Assembly: GCA_039917855.1 (NCBI GenBank)
Contig: JBDSIR010000098.1
Span: forward strand, 18,492-82,491
Direction of reading: 5' to 3'
Length of the DNA: 64,000 bases
Origin: CAMLHU01 sp039917855
GTDB lineage: Bacteria > Gemmatimonadota > Gemmatimonadetes > Gemmatimonadales > GWC2-71-9
Shown here: piece by piece, positions 1 to 8,378 of the stretch
Position numbering within the stretch: the first letter of the stretch is position 1
Layout of the letters: every line of letters starts with the position of its first letter
Position numbers and translations under genes: made by a program
The notes under the pieces: model-generated
Seen by the model: the letters and a program-made list of their open reading frames with translations, nothing else
What the model was told of the DNA's origin: nothing
Database searches by the model: none

Positions 1-621
1 GCCGAGCTCGAGCTCGTCGGCTGTGAGGACGGGGAGCGAGGCGGCCAGCGGCTCCAGTACGAACTCCTCCACGTGATACCCCGCTCGCTCCACGCACTTC
101 TTGAGGTTCTGCAGCGCGTTGGAGTACACCGTGACGAGGTAGACCTCCGCCTCGAGCCGCGAGCCCGACATCCCGAGCGGCTCGTTGATCCCCGGCTGCT
201 GATCCACCCGGTACTCCTGCGGGATGGCGTGCAGCAGCTCGTGGTCGCGGCCGAGCGACACGGTGCAGGCCACATCGTTGACGCGGGCCAGGTCGCCGGT
301 GCGGATCTCTTCGCCGGTCACCGAGACGACGCCCTGCGAGCTCTTCCCCGCCACGTGCTCGCCGGCGATGCCGCAGAAGACCGAGCCGACCTCCACCCCC
401 GCCATCCGCTGCGCATCGGCGAGTGCCTTGATGATGGCGCGGGTGGCCTCTTCGATGTCGCGCACCACGCCGCGCCGCACTCCGTTGGAGCGTTCGACCC
501 CGACGCCGAGCACGCGGGCCGTCGGGCGGCGAACATCGCCCCCCGCTTCGGCCACCACCGCCGTCACCTTGGTGGAGCCCAGATCCAGGGCCGCCACCAG
601 TTTCGTAGGTGCCGTGCTCAC
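1..621 (-). CDS. ftsA: Cell division protein FtsA, N-terminal 207 residues (cut by window edge)
   Basis: FtsA is the actin-like ATPase that tethers FtsZ to the membrane and recruits later divisome proteins. The minus-strand reading opens with a phosphate-loop stretch (ALDLGSTKVTAVV, residues 9-21) typical of FtsA/actin folds, followed by the 1C subdomain region. About half of a normal ~410-residue protein is present; the 3' half lies beyond position 1. The GTG start at 621 overlaps the ftsQ stop as GTGA and is preceded by a GAGGAGG ribosome-binding site. ftsZ would be expected next, outside the window. The family call is secure; the start is well supported. Confidence 0.93.
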   Translation of the reverse strand, partial: MSTAPTKLVAALDLGSTKVTAVVAEAGGDVRRPTARVLGVGVERSNGVRRGVVRDIEEATRAIIKALADAQRMAGVEVGSVFCGIAGEHVAGKSSQGVVSVTGEEIRTGDLARVNDVACTVSLGRDHELLHAIPQEYRVDQQPGINEPLGMSGSRLEAEVYLVTVYSNALQNLKKCVERAGYHVEEFVLEPLAASLPVLTADELELG

Positions 622-1304
622 GCGTCCCCTCCTCGCACAATGACCTGACCGGCCCAGCGGCCGTCGAGCTCTCGCCAGGGGCGGCCAAGGCGGGCCAGGT
701 CCTGCGCCACCGCCGTCACCGCCCGGATCGTTTCCATCGACGCGTCCGGCCGGAACACCAGCCGCCGCCGCGCCACCGACAAAACTACCCAGCGACCATC
801 CCGTTCCGCGCTGCTCACCTGGGCGAAGAGGGCCGGATCGGCCGCCAGCACCTGTCCCAGGAGCTTCCCGACCAGGCTGTCCGCCCGCGCTGTGAGCGGG
901 AGATCGGGCGCCGCCAGGCTCGGATCGAACGGGAGGAGCCGCCCCGTCGCATCCATCGCCGCCAGCCCTTCGCGCCCCGGCACCAGCGCCACCGGCGCCA
1001 CTTCGGTGATCGTCACCCGGATCGTTCCCGGCACTCGCCGCGAGACCTCGGCGGAGACCACGCCCGGGATCGCGCGCGCCCGTCGCTCGATCGGCGCCAC
1101 ATCGTCGAACACGCTCGCCCGCCGTCCCAGGGCCAGTCCGCGCATCACCTCCGCGCGACCCAGATACTGCAACCCCACCAGCTCCACTCGGCGCACCCGG
1201 AAGAAGTCGATCCTCCGGAGTACCCGCGGGGCGAATGCCCAGGTCAGCACGGCAAGGACCAGTGCATAGAGCCCCAACCAGCCCGGCCTCAGGAATCGGC
1301 CCAT
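618..1304 (-). CDS. ftsQ: Cell division protein FtsQ
   Basis: A 228-aa bitopic divisome protein linking early and late division proteins through FtsB/FtsL. It has a short cytoplasmic start, one membrane helix at about residues 10-27, then a POTRA-type domain beginning FFRVRRVELVG (about 34-100) and the FtsQ beta domain. Its position between murC and ftsA is the conserved dcw position. Its start lies inside the 3' end of murC (16-base overlap) and its stop overlaps ftsA, indicating translational coupling. The sequence is weakly conserved, as usual for FtsQ, so the call rests on architecture plus position. Confidence 0.9.
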   Translation of the reverse strand: MGRFLRPGWLGLYALVLAVLTWAFAPRVLRRIDFFRVRRVELVGLQYLGRAEVMRGLALGRRASVFDDVAPIERRARAIPGVVSAEVSRRVPGTIRVTITEVAPVALVPGREGLAAMDATGRLLPFDPSLAAPDLPLTARADSLVGKLLGQVLAADPALFAQVSSAERDGRWVVLSVARRRLVFRPDASMETIRAVTAVAQDLARLGRPWRELDGRWAGQVIVRGGDA

Positions 1305-2659
1305 CGCGCCACCAATCCACGTCCGACCTTGGTCACATCTCCGGCGCCGAGGGTCAGTACCACATCCCCCGATCGCGCCTCAGCGGCCACTGCATCATCG
1401 AGTTCGTCCCGGCCCGGCACGAAGATCGACCGCCCACCCGACAAACCCACCGCCTGCGCCACCACCTCGCCCGTCACCCCGGCCACCGGATCCTCGCGGG
1501 CCGCGTAGACGTCCGCCACGATCGCCAGGTCGGCCTGGGCCAGCGCCCGTCCCATCGCCTCACCGTGCATCTGGGTCCGCGAAAAGAGGTGGGGCTGGAA
1601 CACTGCCACCAACCGTCGTCCGGGAAAGGCCTGTCGCGCCGCCGCGATCGTCGCCACCAGCTCCGAGGGATGATGGGCGTAGTCATCGACGAAGATGATC
1701 CCCTTCGCCTCGCCCAGCCGCTCGAACCGTCGCCCCGCACCGGTGAACTGTGCCAGCGCACCCAGCGCCGCATCCACATCGCCCTCCAGTGCCACCACCG
1801 TGCCCAGGGCCGCCGTCGCATTCAGGATGTTGTGCATCCCCGGCACCGCCAGCCGGAGCACCACCCGCCGCCCATCAGGGAGGCGCACGTGGGCGCTGGT
1901 CCCTTTTGGTCCCTGCTCCACCTGCCCGATCCGGAGATCGGCATCGCCGGTACCGAATCGCCAGACCTGGTTTTTGAGTCGTGCGGCCACCCGTGAGGCG
2001 CCGGGGTCGTCGGTACCGACCAGCGCGATCCGTCCCCGCCCTGCGAACTCCACGAACGCGTCCTCGATGGCACCCAGGGTGCCGTACACCTCGAGATGAT
2101 CGGCTTCGACGTTGTTGACCACGGCGATGCCGGGTCGAAGCTCGAGGAATGCGCGATCGTACTCGTCCGCCTCGACCACGAAGAGCTGATCACCCCCGAT
2201 GCGGGCATTGCCACCCCACTGCGCCACTCGGCCACCCGCCAGACCGGTCGGATCCTTCCCCGCGGCAGCCAACGCTTCGGCGGCCATCACCGTGGTAGTG
2301 GTCTTCCCATGAGTCCCCGCGAGGGCCACCACCTGGTGCGGGTTCACCAGGTCCGCCAGCGCTCGCTTCCGCGGAACGACAGGGATCCCCGCGGCGCGGG
2401 CGGCAAGCAATTCCGGATGGTCGGCTGGGATCGCCGCGGTCACCACCACTGCGCGGGCCCCCGCGACGTGGGCCGGGTCGTGCCCGGCCAGGACGGTCGC
2501 TCCGAGGGCCGCCACGTCGGCGGCGCCCGCTGGATCGGTGTCACACCCGGTCACTTTGACCCCGCGTCGCGAGGCAAGGAGGGCCAGGGCGCTCATCCCG
2601 GCGCCGCCGATGCCCATGAAGTGAACTGGGCGGGTGTCCGAGGGTGAGAACAGATCCAT
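1289..2659 (-). CDS. murC: UDP-N-acetylmuramate--L-alanine ligase MurC
   Basis: Cytoplasmic Mur ligase adding L-Ala to UDP-MurNAc with ATP. The N-terminal nucleotide-binding motif GIGGAGMSAL is at residues 16-25 and the ATP loop GTHGKTTTT at 115-123; the GTHGK variant separates MurC from MurD, MurE and MurF. EADEYDRAFL (about 172-181) and YAHHPSE in the C-terminal third are family motifs. The length of 456 aa is normal. The stop lies inside ftsQ. No strong Shine-Dalgarno is visible before the ATG. A small AT-rich segment (TTAAAT, about 2675-2680) overlaps the murG stop and could be a -10 box, but that is speculative. No murB or ddl follows, unlike many dcw clusters. Confidence 0.97.
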   Translation of the reverse strand: MDLFSPSDTRPVHFMGIGGAGMSALALLASRRGVKVTGCDTDPAGAADVAALGATVLAGHDPAHVAGARAVVVTAAIPADHPELLAARAAGIPVVPRKRALADLVNPHQVVALAGTHGKTTTTVMAAEALAAAGKDPTGLAGGRVAQWGGNARIGGDQLFVVEADEYDRAFLELRPGIAVVNNVEADHLEVYGTLGAIEDAFVEFAGRGRIALVGTDDPGASRVAARLKNQVWRFGTGDADLRIGQVEQGPKGTSAHVRLPDGRRVVLRLAVPGMHNILNATAALGTVVALEGDVDAALGALAQFTGAGRRFERLGEAKGIIFVDDYAHHPSELVATIAAARQAFPGRRLVAVFQPHLFSRTQMHGEAMGRALAQADLAIVADVYAAREDPVAGVTGEVVAQAVGLSGGRSIFVPGRDELDDAVAAEARSGDVVLTLGAGDVTKVGRGLVARWADS

Positions 2660-2675
2660 TGGTTGGAAGGCTAAT

Positions 2676-3800
2676 TTAATGAATCTTCGGGAGTTGCGAA
2701 AGAGCTTGCCCTCCCAAAAGTGTCAATAAATGTGACACTATGGCGTCGACGGCGTGGGGTCTTCCGCGCGCTTTGGCACGGGCCGCCATCGTCCGGCGGC
2801 GCCCCTCGTCTCCCAACAGCTCACCGATGATCCTCCCGAGGGCCAGGGTGCTGAGGCGGGACTGCGGCAGATGCACCGCCGCGCCTGCCACCTCGAGGGC
2901 GACCGCATTGCCGGTCTGATGGTCCGCCGCCGCGGTGGGGAGCGGGATCAGGATCGATGGGATCCCCCAGGCACAAAGCTCCGCACCGGTCATCATTCCT
3001 GCCCTGGAAACAGCGATATCGGCCACCGCCAAGGCATCGGCCATCGGGTCGATGAAGTCATGGACCTGCACCACCGGCGCCCGATGGTGCTTGGCGAACT
3101 CGGCATGGCTCCCCCGCCCCGTGGCCCAGATCACGACGCACTTCTCGGCACCCCCCGCCTCGATCCACCCCGCCACTGCCCGATTGATCGCCACAGCGCC
3201 CTGACTCCCGCCGGTGATGAGAACCACCGGTTTCGAGCCATCGAGGCCGAAACGCTTCAGCGCCCCCTCGCGCCGCGCCGGATCGGGCGGAACGATCGGG
3301 TTGCCTGTGTCCCAGCACTTCGTCTTCGGCCCGAATATGAGGCGTTCCTTAGCTTCCGGTAGCCCGAGATAGACCTCATTGACCCGGTCGGAGAGCCAGC
3401 GGGTCGCGAGACCGGGGAGGGCATTCTGCTCCTGGATCGCGCTCGGAAGTCCGCGCCGCCCGGCGAACCAGACCGCCGGCGCCGAGGCGTAACCACCGGT
3501 CCCCACCACCAGCGCCGGCCGCTCCTGGTCGAAGATGCGGCCAAGCTCGCGATAGACCTGCCACGCCACGAGGGGGAGGCGGGCGTTCCTCCACCACTGG
3601 TGGCGATAGAGCGGTTCGATGGAAAGGAGATGATGCCGGAAATTGCGGGTAGGGAGGAGCTGTGCTTCGATGCCGCGGGTGGCGCCGATCATCACCGGCT
3701 CGATGTCCGGTCGCTTGGCCCGGAGCGCCTCGGCGATTGCGAGCGCCGGCATCAGGTGGCCACCAGTGCCGCCGCCGGCGATGAGGATCCGGGTGGTCAC
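2676..3800 (-). CDS. murG: UDP-GlcNAc transferase MurG (lipid II synthesis)
   Basis: Peripheral membrane GT28 transferase converting lipid I to lipid II. The glycine loop GGGTGGH is at residues 9-15. ITGGSQGAVAINRAV (second Rossmann domain) and IPLPTAAADHQTGNA near the C-terminal third are MurG signatures. The reading frame is open upstream to 3926, but that stretch is proline/histidine-rich and made of repeats. The GTG at 3800, giving MTTRILIAGGGTGGH, matches the family start and yields 374 aa. The upstream 220 bases contain a decayed second copy of this start (see the repeat at 3801-4019), so the present start may be secondary. Confidence 0.95.
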   Translation of the reverse strand: MTTRILIAGGGTGGHLMPALAIAEALRAKRPDIEPVMIGATRGIEAQLLPTRNFRHHLLSIEPLYRHQWWRNARLPLVAWQVYRELGRIFDQERPALVVGTGGYASAPAVWFAGRRGLPSAIQEQNALPGLATRWLSDRVNEVYLGLPEAKERLIFGPKTKCWDTGNPIVPPDPARREGALKRFGLDGSKPVVLITGGSQGAVAINRAVAGWIEAGGAEKCVVIWATGRGSHAEFAKHHRAPVVQVHDFIDPMADALAVADIAVSRAGMMTGAELCAWGIPSILIPLPTAAADHQTGNAVALEVAGAAVHLPQSRLSTLALGRIIGELLGDEGRRRTMAARAKARGRPHAVDAIVSHLLTLLGGQALSQLPKIH

Positions 3801-4019
3801 TCGGCCCCCCGGGACGGCGTGAGCGGTGAGCGGTGAGCGGTGAGCGGTGGGTGCACTGCTTGAGTTCTCACGAGCTGACCTGAACGCCGCTGAGCGCCGG
3901 CAGTGGGAGGGGGCGTGAGCCCCCATGAGCCGAGTGGGGGCGTGAGCCCCCGAATATCGGTGCGGCCGCCGGCGATCAGGATGCGGGTGGGGCGGTCGGG
4001 CGGTCCGGCGGTCGGGCGG
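3801..4019. repeat. Repeat-filled gap with a second, decayed copy of the murG start
   Basis: This 219-base gap between murG and the lipoprotein gene holds several repeats. Four tandem copies of a 7-base unit (GTGAGCG) lie at about 3820-3849. Two identical hairpins, GGGGGC-GTGA-GCCCCC, lie at 3909-3924 and 3936-3951. A 33-base stretch at 3958-3990 matches the murG start region 3764-3796 at 29 of 33 positions by eye; on the minus strand both encode TRILIAGG, 194 bases apart. Octamers of the type GGGCGGTC run from about 3985 into the lipoprotein stop. No convincing gene is seen. Confidence 0.8.
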
Positions 4020-4718
4020 TCAGGGGCCATAGCTGGTCAGCTCGATGGAACGAAGGCGTCGCGTCACCGGAGGCCTACTCGGGGCAGCGTACGGACCGGG
4101 CGGTGGGTCGAAATGCAGGGTCAGCCCGTCGGAGGGTGAGGGATCGCCACTCTCTTCGCAAAACATCAGGTCCAAAGACGAATCCACCTGCGCCGGATCG
4201 ACCCTGAGTGCTCTGCTCACAACTTCAAGGGTAGCCCCGACTCGCAGCGCCCCTCCGAAAGCCAATGCGCTGTCCGACGTGAAGAGCCGCTCGAGACGGT
4301 CATTTCGCCGGTTGACTGTAACCTCCGCATGCCGGAATTCCAGAAACCTGATCGGGTATCTGCCGCCATCATCCTCGCTCGAACCATCCTTGCTCCGGGC
4401 TGGGGCCCCGAATGCTCGGAGCAGTTCGCGCTCGGAACTCCAAAAAGAGACTTTGCCGGCCGTGCCGAACGTGCGATCGGTACACTGCGGGCCCTCGGCT
4501 GGCGCATCAGATTGGGGCTCTCCAGGCGGGGAATCCGTGGTCTTGGGGCGCGAACGGAGCGAAAAGCCCGGATCGACTGCAATAGGCGGGATCGCCGCGA
4601 GGGCCGCGGAATCACTCGTCACCGATGCTCCGCGACGATTCGAGCACCCGCATGCCAACAGAAGGCCCAGCGCGCCCCAAACGTGCCATCTGGCCGCCGG
4701 ACCACCTGACCTCCTCAC
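4020..4718 (-). CDS. Unrecognised lipoprotein inserted between ftsW and murG
   Basis: I do not recognise this 232-aa protein. The GTG at 4718 overlaps the ftsW stop as GTGA and opens with basic residues, a hydrophobic run and the lipobox LLAC, so a lipidated envelope protein is likely. The mature part is Ser/Pro-rich at first, then has a folded-looking region from about residue 80, with two cysteines in the protein body. No catalytic motif is apparent. Octamer repeats (GGCGGTC type) bracket the gene: one array at its 3' end (about 3985-4026), the other in inverted orientation across its 5' end (about 4697-4760). It may be a late insertion in the dcw cluster; a role in division is only suggested by position. 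Confidence 0.72.
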   Translation of the reverse strand: MRRSGGPAARWHVWGALGLLLACGCSNRRGASVTSDSAALAAIPPIAVDPGFSLRSRPKTTDSPPGEPQSDAPAEGPQCTDRTFGTAGKVSFWSSERELLRAFGAPARSKDGSSEDDGGRYPIRFLEFRHAEVTVNRRNDRLERLFTSDSALAFGGALRVGATLEVVSRALRVDPAQVDSSLDLMFCEESGDPSPSDGLTLHFDPPPGPYAAPSRPPVTRRLRSIELTSYGP

Positions 4719-5896
4719 TTCCGACCACCTGACCGCCCGACCGCCTGACCGCCCGCGCGCCCCCGCCTCCCCCGCTGCCTGCCGATCGAGAGCAGGATCC
4801 CGGTCGCGAGCAACGAGATCATCAGGCTCGACCGTCCGTAGCTCATGAACGGGAGGGTGAGCCCCGTGGTCGGCATCATCCCCATCGTCACCGCCATATG
4901 GAGGAACGCGGTGAACCCGACGCCGGTCGTGATCCCCACCGCGAGGTATTGCCCGAAGGGATCGGGCGCGGTGCGCGCGATCCGGTAGCCGAGCCAGACG
5001 AAGAGCGCGAAGAGGAAGATGATCGCACAGACGCCGACGAACCCCCATTCCTCGCCGATGGAGCTGAACAGGAAGTCGGAATAATTGTACGGCAGGTACC
5101 CGAGCTTCTGTTGGCCCTGGCCATAGCCGACGCCGATGAGCTGGCCGCTGCCGAAGCCGATGAGCGACTGGTTGATCTGGAAGCTCGCCGCGTCGCTCGC
5201 CTGGCCGGGGTTGAGGAAGGTGAGCACGCGGGCGAGACGATATTGCCAGTTCTGGATGCTGTAGAACAGGAGCGGCACCGCGGCCATGCTGAGCAGCAGG
5301 AAGTGGCCGATCCGCGCTCCGGCGCTGAACATCACCACGCCGGCGAGGAAGGTCACCAGGATCGCCATCGAGAGGTTCGGCTCGAGGAAGATCAGCAGCG
5401 CCACGAAGCCGACCACGACGAGGAAGGGGAAGAGTCCCTTCTTGAACTCCCGGATCTGGGCCCCCTTCTTGGCGGCGAGCATCGCGCACCAGATCACGAT
5501 GACGAGCCGGGCGAGCTCGGAGGGCTGGAAATTCACCGGCCCCACATCCACCCAGCGCCGTGCCCCGTTGATCGAAGGCGCGATGCGATCGGTGCCCGGC
5601 AGGATCGGGATCAGCAGGAAAACGATGGTGGCGAGAAGCATCGGCCAGGCGAGCTTCTGCCACAGGTGATAGTCGAGCCGTGCGGCGACCAGCAGAAGGA
5701 TCCCCCCCAGTGCGGCACCGGTGGCCTGCCGCAGCGCGAAGCCGAAGCCGATCGAGTCGCCGGCGTTGTTGGTCTGCAGGCTCGCCGCACCATACGTGCT
5801 CGCGATGCCGAACACCACCAGAATGGCGGTGACAACGCCGAGGAGCCGGGTCTCCCAACGCAGCTCGCCAGGATGCCGGATCACGGCGCCGGTCAT
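4715..5896 (-). CDS. ftsW: Septal peptidoglycan polymerase FtsW (SEDS family)
   Basis: A 393-aa polytopic SEDS glycosyltransferase that polymerises lipid II at the septum with FtsI. About ten membrane helices are visible. GARRWVDVGPVNFQPSELA (about 111-129) is the SEDS signature after helix 3, and the later loop with EEWGFVG and LPFMSYGRSS matches FtsW/RodA. Position between murD and murG favours FtsW over RodA. The last ~20 residues (RQRGRRGRAGGQAVGRSGG) are encoded by a GGCGGTC-type tandem repeat that continues past the stop, so the natural C-terminus may have been altered by repeat growth. The start overlaps the murD stop as ATGA. Confidence 0.95.
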   Translation of the reverse strand: MTGAVIRHPGELRWETRLLGVVTAILVVFGIASTYGAASLQTNNAGDSIGFGFALRQATGAALGGILLLVAARLDYHLWQKLAWPMLLATIVFLLIPILPGTDRIAPSINGARRWVDVGPVNFQPSELARLVIVIWCAMLAAKKGAQIREFKKGLFPFLVVVGFVALLIFLEPNLSMAILVTFLAGVVMFSAGARIGHFLLLSMAAVPLLFYSIQNWQYRLARVLTFLNPGQASDAASFQINQSLIGFGSGQLIGVGYGQGQQKLGYLPYNYSDFLFSSIGEEWGFVGVCAIIFLFALFVWLGYRIARTAPDPFGQYLAVGITTGVGFTAFLHMAVTMGMMPTTGLTLPFMSYGRSSLMISLLATGILLSIGRQRGRRGRAGGQAVGRSGGRK

Positions 5897-7248
5897 CGGG
5901 CCGCCACCCAGGCCCGGAACGTGGCCCCGCGCTCCTCATAGTTCTTGAACATGTCGTAGCTCGAGCAGGCCGGACTCAACAGCACCGCGTCTCCCGGCTC
6001 GGCCAATCCCGCAGCGGTGCGCAGCACGTCATCGAAGTCGCTCCCCAGCCGGATCACCTTGAGCTTGGCCTTGAGGTCCTGCTCCACCTGCGCTCCCGCC
6101 TCGCCATACGCGATCACCGCCTTGCACCGCCCCCCCGCCGTCTCGGCCAGCCGAGTGTACGGCTCCCCCTTGTGGCGCCCGCCGAGCAGGAGGATGAAGG
6201 GGCGCTCGAGCCCGCGCACCGCTACCTCGGTCGACGCGATGTTGGTCGCCTTGGAGTCATTGATCCAGAGGACGCCGTTCACCTCGCCCACCGGCTCCAT
6301 CCGGTGCGGCAGCGGCGAGAAGGTCCGGAGCCCCTCCGCGATCGTCGCGTGCGCGACCCCGACGCGGTCCGCCACGAGCATCGCGAGCAGGGCGTTGGCG
6401 ACGTTGTGGTCGCCGAAGAGCGGGAAGCTCGACCGCGGCGCCACCGGCACTTCACCCAGCATCAGGCGGTCCACCGGCCGATCGAACCAGGCATCGGCTT
6501 TGCCCCGCGTCGAGAAGCGCAGGTGCGTCCCCGGGACCTCGCTGATCATCCCGCGCGAGATCGGGTCGTCGGCATTGCTGATCCAGAGCGAATGCTCATC
6601 CGCATTGAGGAAAAGCCGCGCCTTGTCGGCGTAGTACGCCTCGAGATCCGGATAGGCGTCAAGATGATCCGGGGCGAGGTTGGTCAGCGCCCCGATGGTG
6701 GGCTTGAGGCTCGGCATGTCATGCAACTGGAACGACGAGAGCTCGATCGCGAGCCACTCGGGACGCTTCGGCTCAAGCGCCACCGCGCTCAAGGGGGTGC
6801 CGATGTTCCCCGCGGCGGCAGCGGCGATCCCGCCGGTCTTGAGCAGGTGCCCGACCAGCGCGGTCGTGGTGGTCTTGCCGTTGGTCCCGGTGATGCAGGC
6901 GGTCTTGATCCCCGGCATCGCCAGTAGCCCGAGCTCCGCCTCCGCGAGTTGTGGCACGCCGGACTCGAGCGCGGCCTTCCGGGCCGCCGTCGTCGGATTG
7001 ACGCCGGGCGACACCACCGCGCGTTGGGCCTTCCCGATCCGCTGGAAGTCGTGCCCCTTGGTCTGGACCGTGGCGCCGAGTTGGCGGAGTCCCTCGATCT
7101 CCTCCGCGCTGGCTCCGCTGCCGGCATCCGAGGCATAGACGATGAGTCCCTCCCGCCGCAGGAGACGCGTGGCGGCGAGGCCGCTCTTCCCGAGCCCGAT
7201 CACGGCGATCTCGCGCCCGTCGGCGCGCCAGGCGTCGAATGGCGTCAC
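5893..7248 (-). CDS. murD: UDP-MurNAc-L-alanine--D-glutamate ligase MurD
   Basis: Cytoplasmic Mur ligase adding D-Glu. After an N-terminal Rossmann start (IAVIGLGKSGLAATR, about residues 14-28) comes the ATP loop GTNGKTTTTALVGHLL and the C-terminal domain with WINDSKATN and LLSPACSSYDMF near the end, all MurD hallmarks. The frame is open upstream into mraY. GTG at 7248, overlapping the mraY stop as GTGA, gives 451 aa, the usual length. The gene is coupled to mraY and ftsW. Confidence 0.96.
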   Translation of the reverse strand: MTPFDAWRADGREIAVIGLGKSGLAATRLLRREGLIVYASDAGSGASAEEIEGLRQLGATVQTKGHDFQRIGKAQRAVVSPGVNPTTAARKAALESGVPQLAEAELGLLAMPGIKTACITGTNGKTTTTALVGHLLKTGGIAAAAAGNIGTPLSAVALEPKRPEWLAIELSSFQLHDMPSLKPTIGALTNLAPDHLDAYPDLEAYYADKARLFLNADEHSLWISNADDPISRGMISEVPGTHLRFSTRGKADAWFDRPVDRLMLGEVPVAPRSSFPLFGDHNVANALLAMLVADRVGVAHATIAEGLRTFSPLPHRMEPVGEVNGVLWINDSKATNIASTEVAVRGLERPFILLLGGRHKGEPYTRLAETAGGRCKAVIAYGEAGAQVEQDLKAKLKVIRLGSDFDDVLRTAAGLAEPGDAVLLSPACSSYDMFKNYEERGATFRAWVAAR

Positions 7249-8372
7249 CGGAGCTTGAGGGTACCGAGGGCGATGAGCGCGCAGAGGATCCCGAGGATCC
7301 AGAACCGGATCACGACGGTCGTCTCGTGCCACCCCAACTTCTCGAAGTGGTGGTGGAGCGGCGCCATCCGGAACACCTTGTGCGCATCGGCGTACTCCTT
7401 GCCTCGGGTCCGCTTGAACCACTTGTAGGTGGCGGTCTGCAGCATCACCGAGACCGTCTCGGCCACGAACACGCCGCCCACCAGCACCAGCAGGAACTCC
7501 GCCTTGAGCAGGATCGCGACGGTGCCGAAGGCGCCGCCGATGGCGAGGCTCCCGGTGTCCCCCATGAAGACCTGCGCCGGGTGGGCATTGAACCAGAGGA
7601 AGCCGAGCGAGGCGCCCATCAACGCGCCGCAGAAGATGGCGAGCTCACCCGCCCCCGGGAGGTAGAAGAGGTTGAGATACTGGGTCATGTCGGTGCGGCC
7701 GAACAGATACGCGAAGAGCGCGAAGGTCCCCGCCCCGATCGCCGTGAGCCCGGTGGCGAGTCCGTCGAGGCCGTCGGTGAGATTCACCGCGTTGGAGAAC
7801 CCTGCCGCCACACCGGTCACGAAGACCACGTAGAGCCACGGCGCGAAGATGACCACGACGTACTTGAAGAACGGGATCGTCGTCCCGGTGGCGGGGATGG
7901 TCTCCGACGGTACCGCCGGCCAGAAGATCAACGTGAGGCCGAGCACCACGCCGAAGGTGCACTGCCCGATGAGCTTCCACTTGGCCACCAGGCCGCGGGG
8001 CTTTCCCTGCACGATCTTGAGGTAGTCGTCGACGAAGCCGATGCCGCCCATCCACAGGGTGGCGCCGAGCGCGGTGACCACGAACCGGCTGGGGAACTCG
8101 GACCAGAGCAGGGTCGAGATGACGGTGGCGAGGAGGATGATGACGCCGCCCATGGTGGGCGTCCCCCGCTTCCCCTGGTGGCTGGCGGGCCCCTCGGCGC
8201 GGATCACCTGGCCCACCTTCTTCTCCCGCAGTCGCCGGATGATCCAGGGCCCGATGACGAAGGCCAGGAGGATCGCCGTGACCACCGCCCCCGCCGTGCG
8301 GAAGCTGAGGTAGTTGAAGAGGTTGAACAGGAGATACTGCTTGCTCAGCGGCCCGAGCAGTGCGTGGAGCAT
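7245..8372 (-). CDS. mraY: Phospho-MurNAc-pentapeptide transferase MraY
   Basis: A 375-aa membrane enzyme (about ten helices) that transfers phospho-MurNAc-pentapeptide to undecaprenyl phosphate to form lipid I. The catalytic aspartates sit in GFVDDYLKI and NLTDGLDGLA, and the loop HHHFEKLGWHE near the C-terminus is diagnostic of MraY. The length is at the longer end of the family, fitting Bacteroidota/Gemmatimonadota-type enzymes with an inserted periplasmic segment. It starts 6 bases downstream of murF and its stop overlaps the murD start. Confidence 0.97.
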   Translation of the reverse strand: MLHALLGPLSKQYLLFNLFNYLSFRTAGAVVTAILLAFVIGPWIIRRLREKKVGQVIRAEGPASHQGKRGTPTMGGVIILLATVISTLLWSEFPSRFVVTALGATLWMGGIGFVDDYLKIVQGKPRGLVAKWKLIGQCTFGVVLGLTLIFWPAVPSETIPATGTTIPFFKYVVVIFAPWLYVVFVTGVAAGFSNAVNLTDGLDGLATGLTAIGAGTFALFAYLFGRTDMTQYLNLFYLPGAGELAIFCGALMGASLGFLWFNAHPAQVFMGDTGSLAIGGAFGTVAILLKAEFLLVLVGGVFVAETVSVMLQTATYKWFKRTRGKEYADAHKVFRMAPLHHHFEKLGWHETTVVIRFWILGILCALIALGTLKLR

Positions 8373-8378
8373 CGGCCC

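Noticed and set aside
3801..3926. Longer murG start
   Set aside because: The extra 42 residues are encoded by tandem repeats and do not resemble MurG.
4719..5939. Extension of the lipoprotein frame upstream through ftsW
   Set aside because: The Arg-rich extension is an out-of-frame reading of ftsW; the GTG at 4718 with a lipobox is a much better start.
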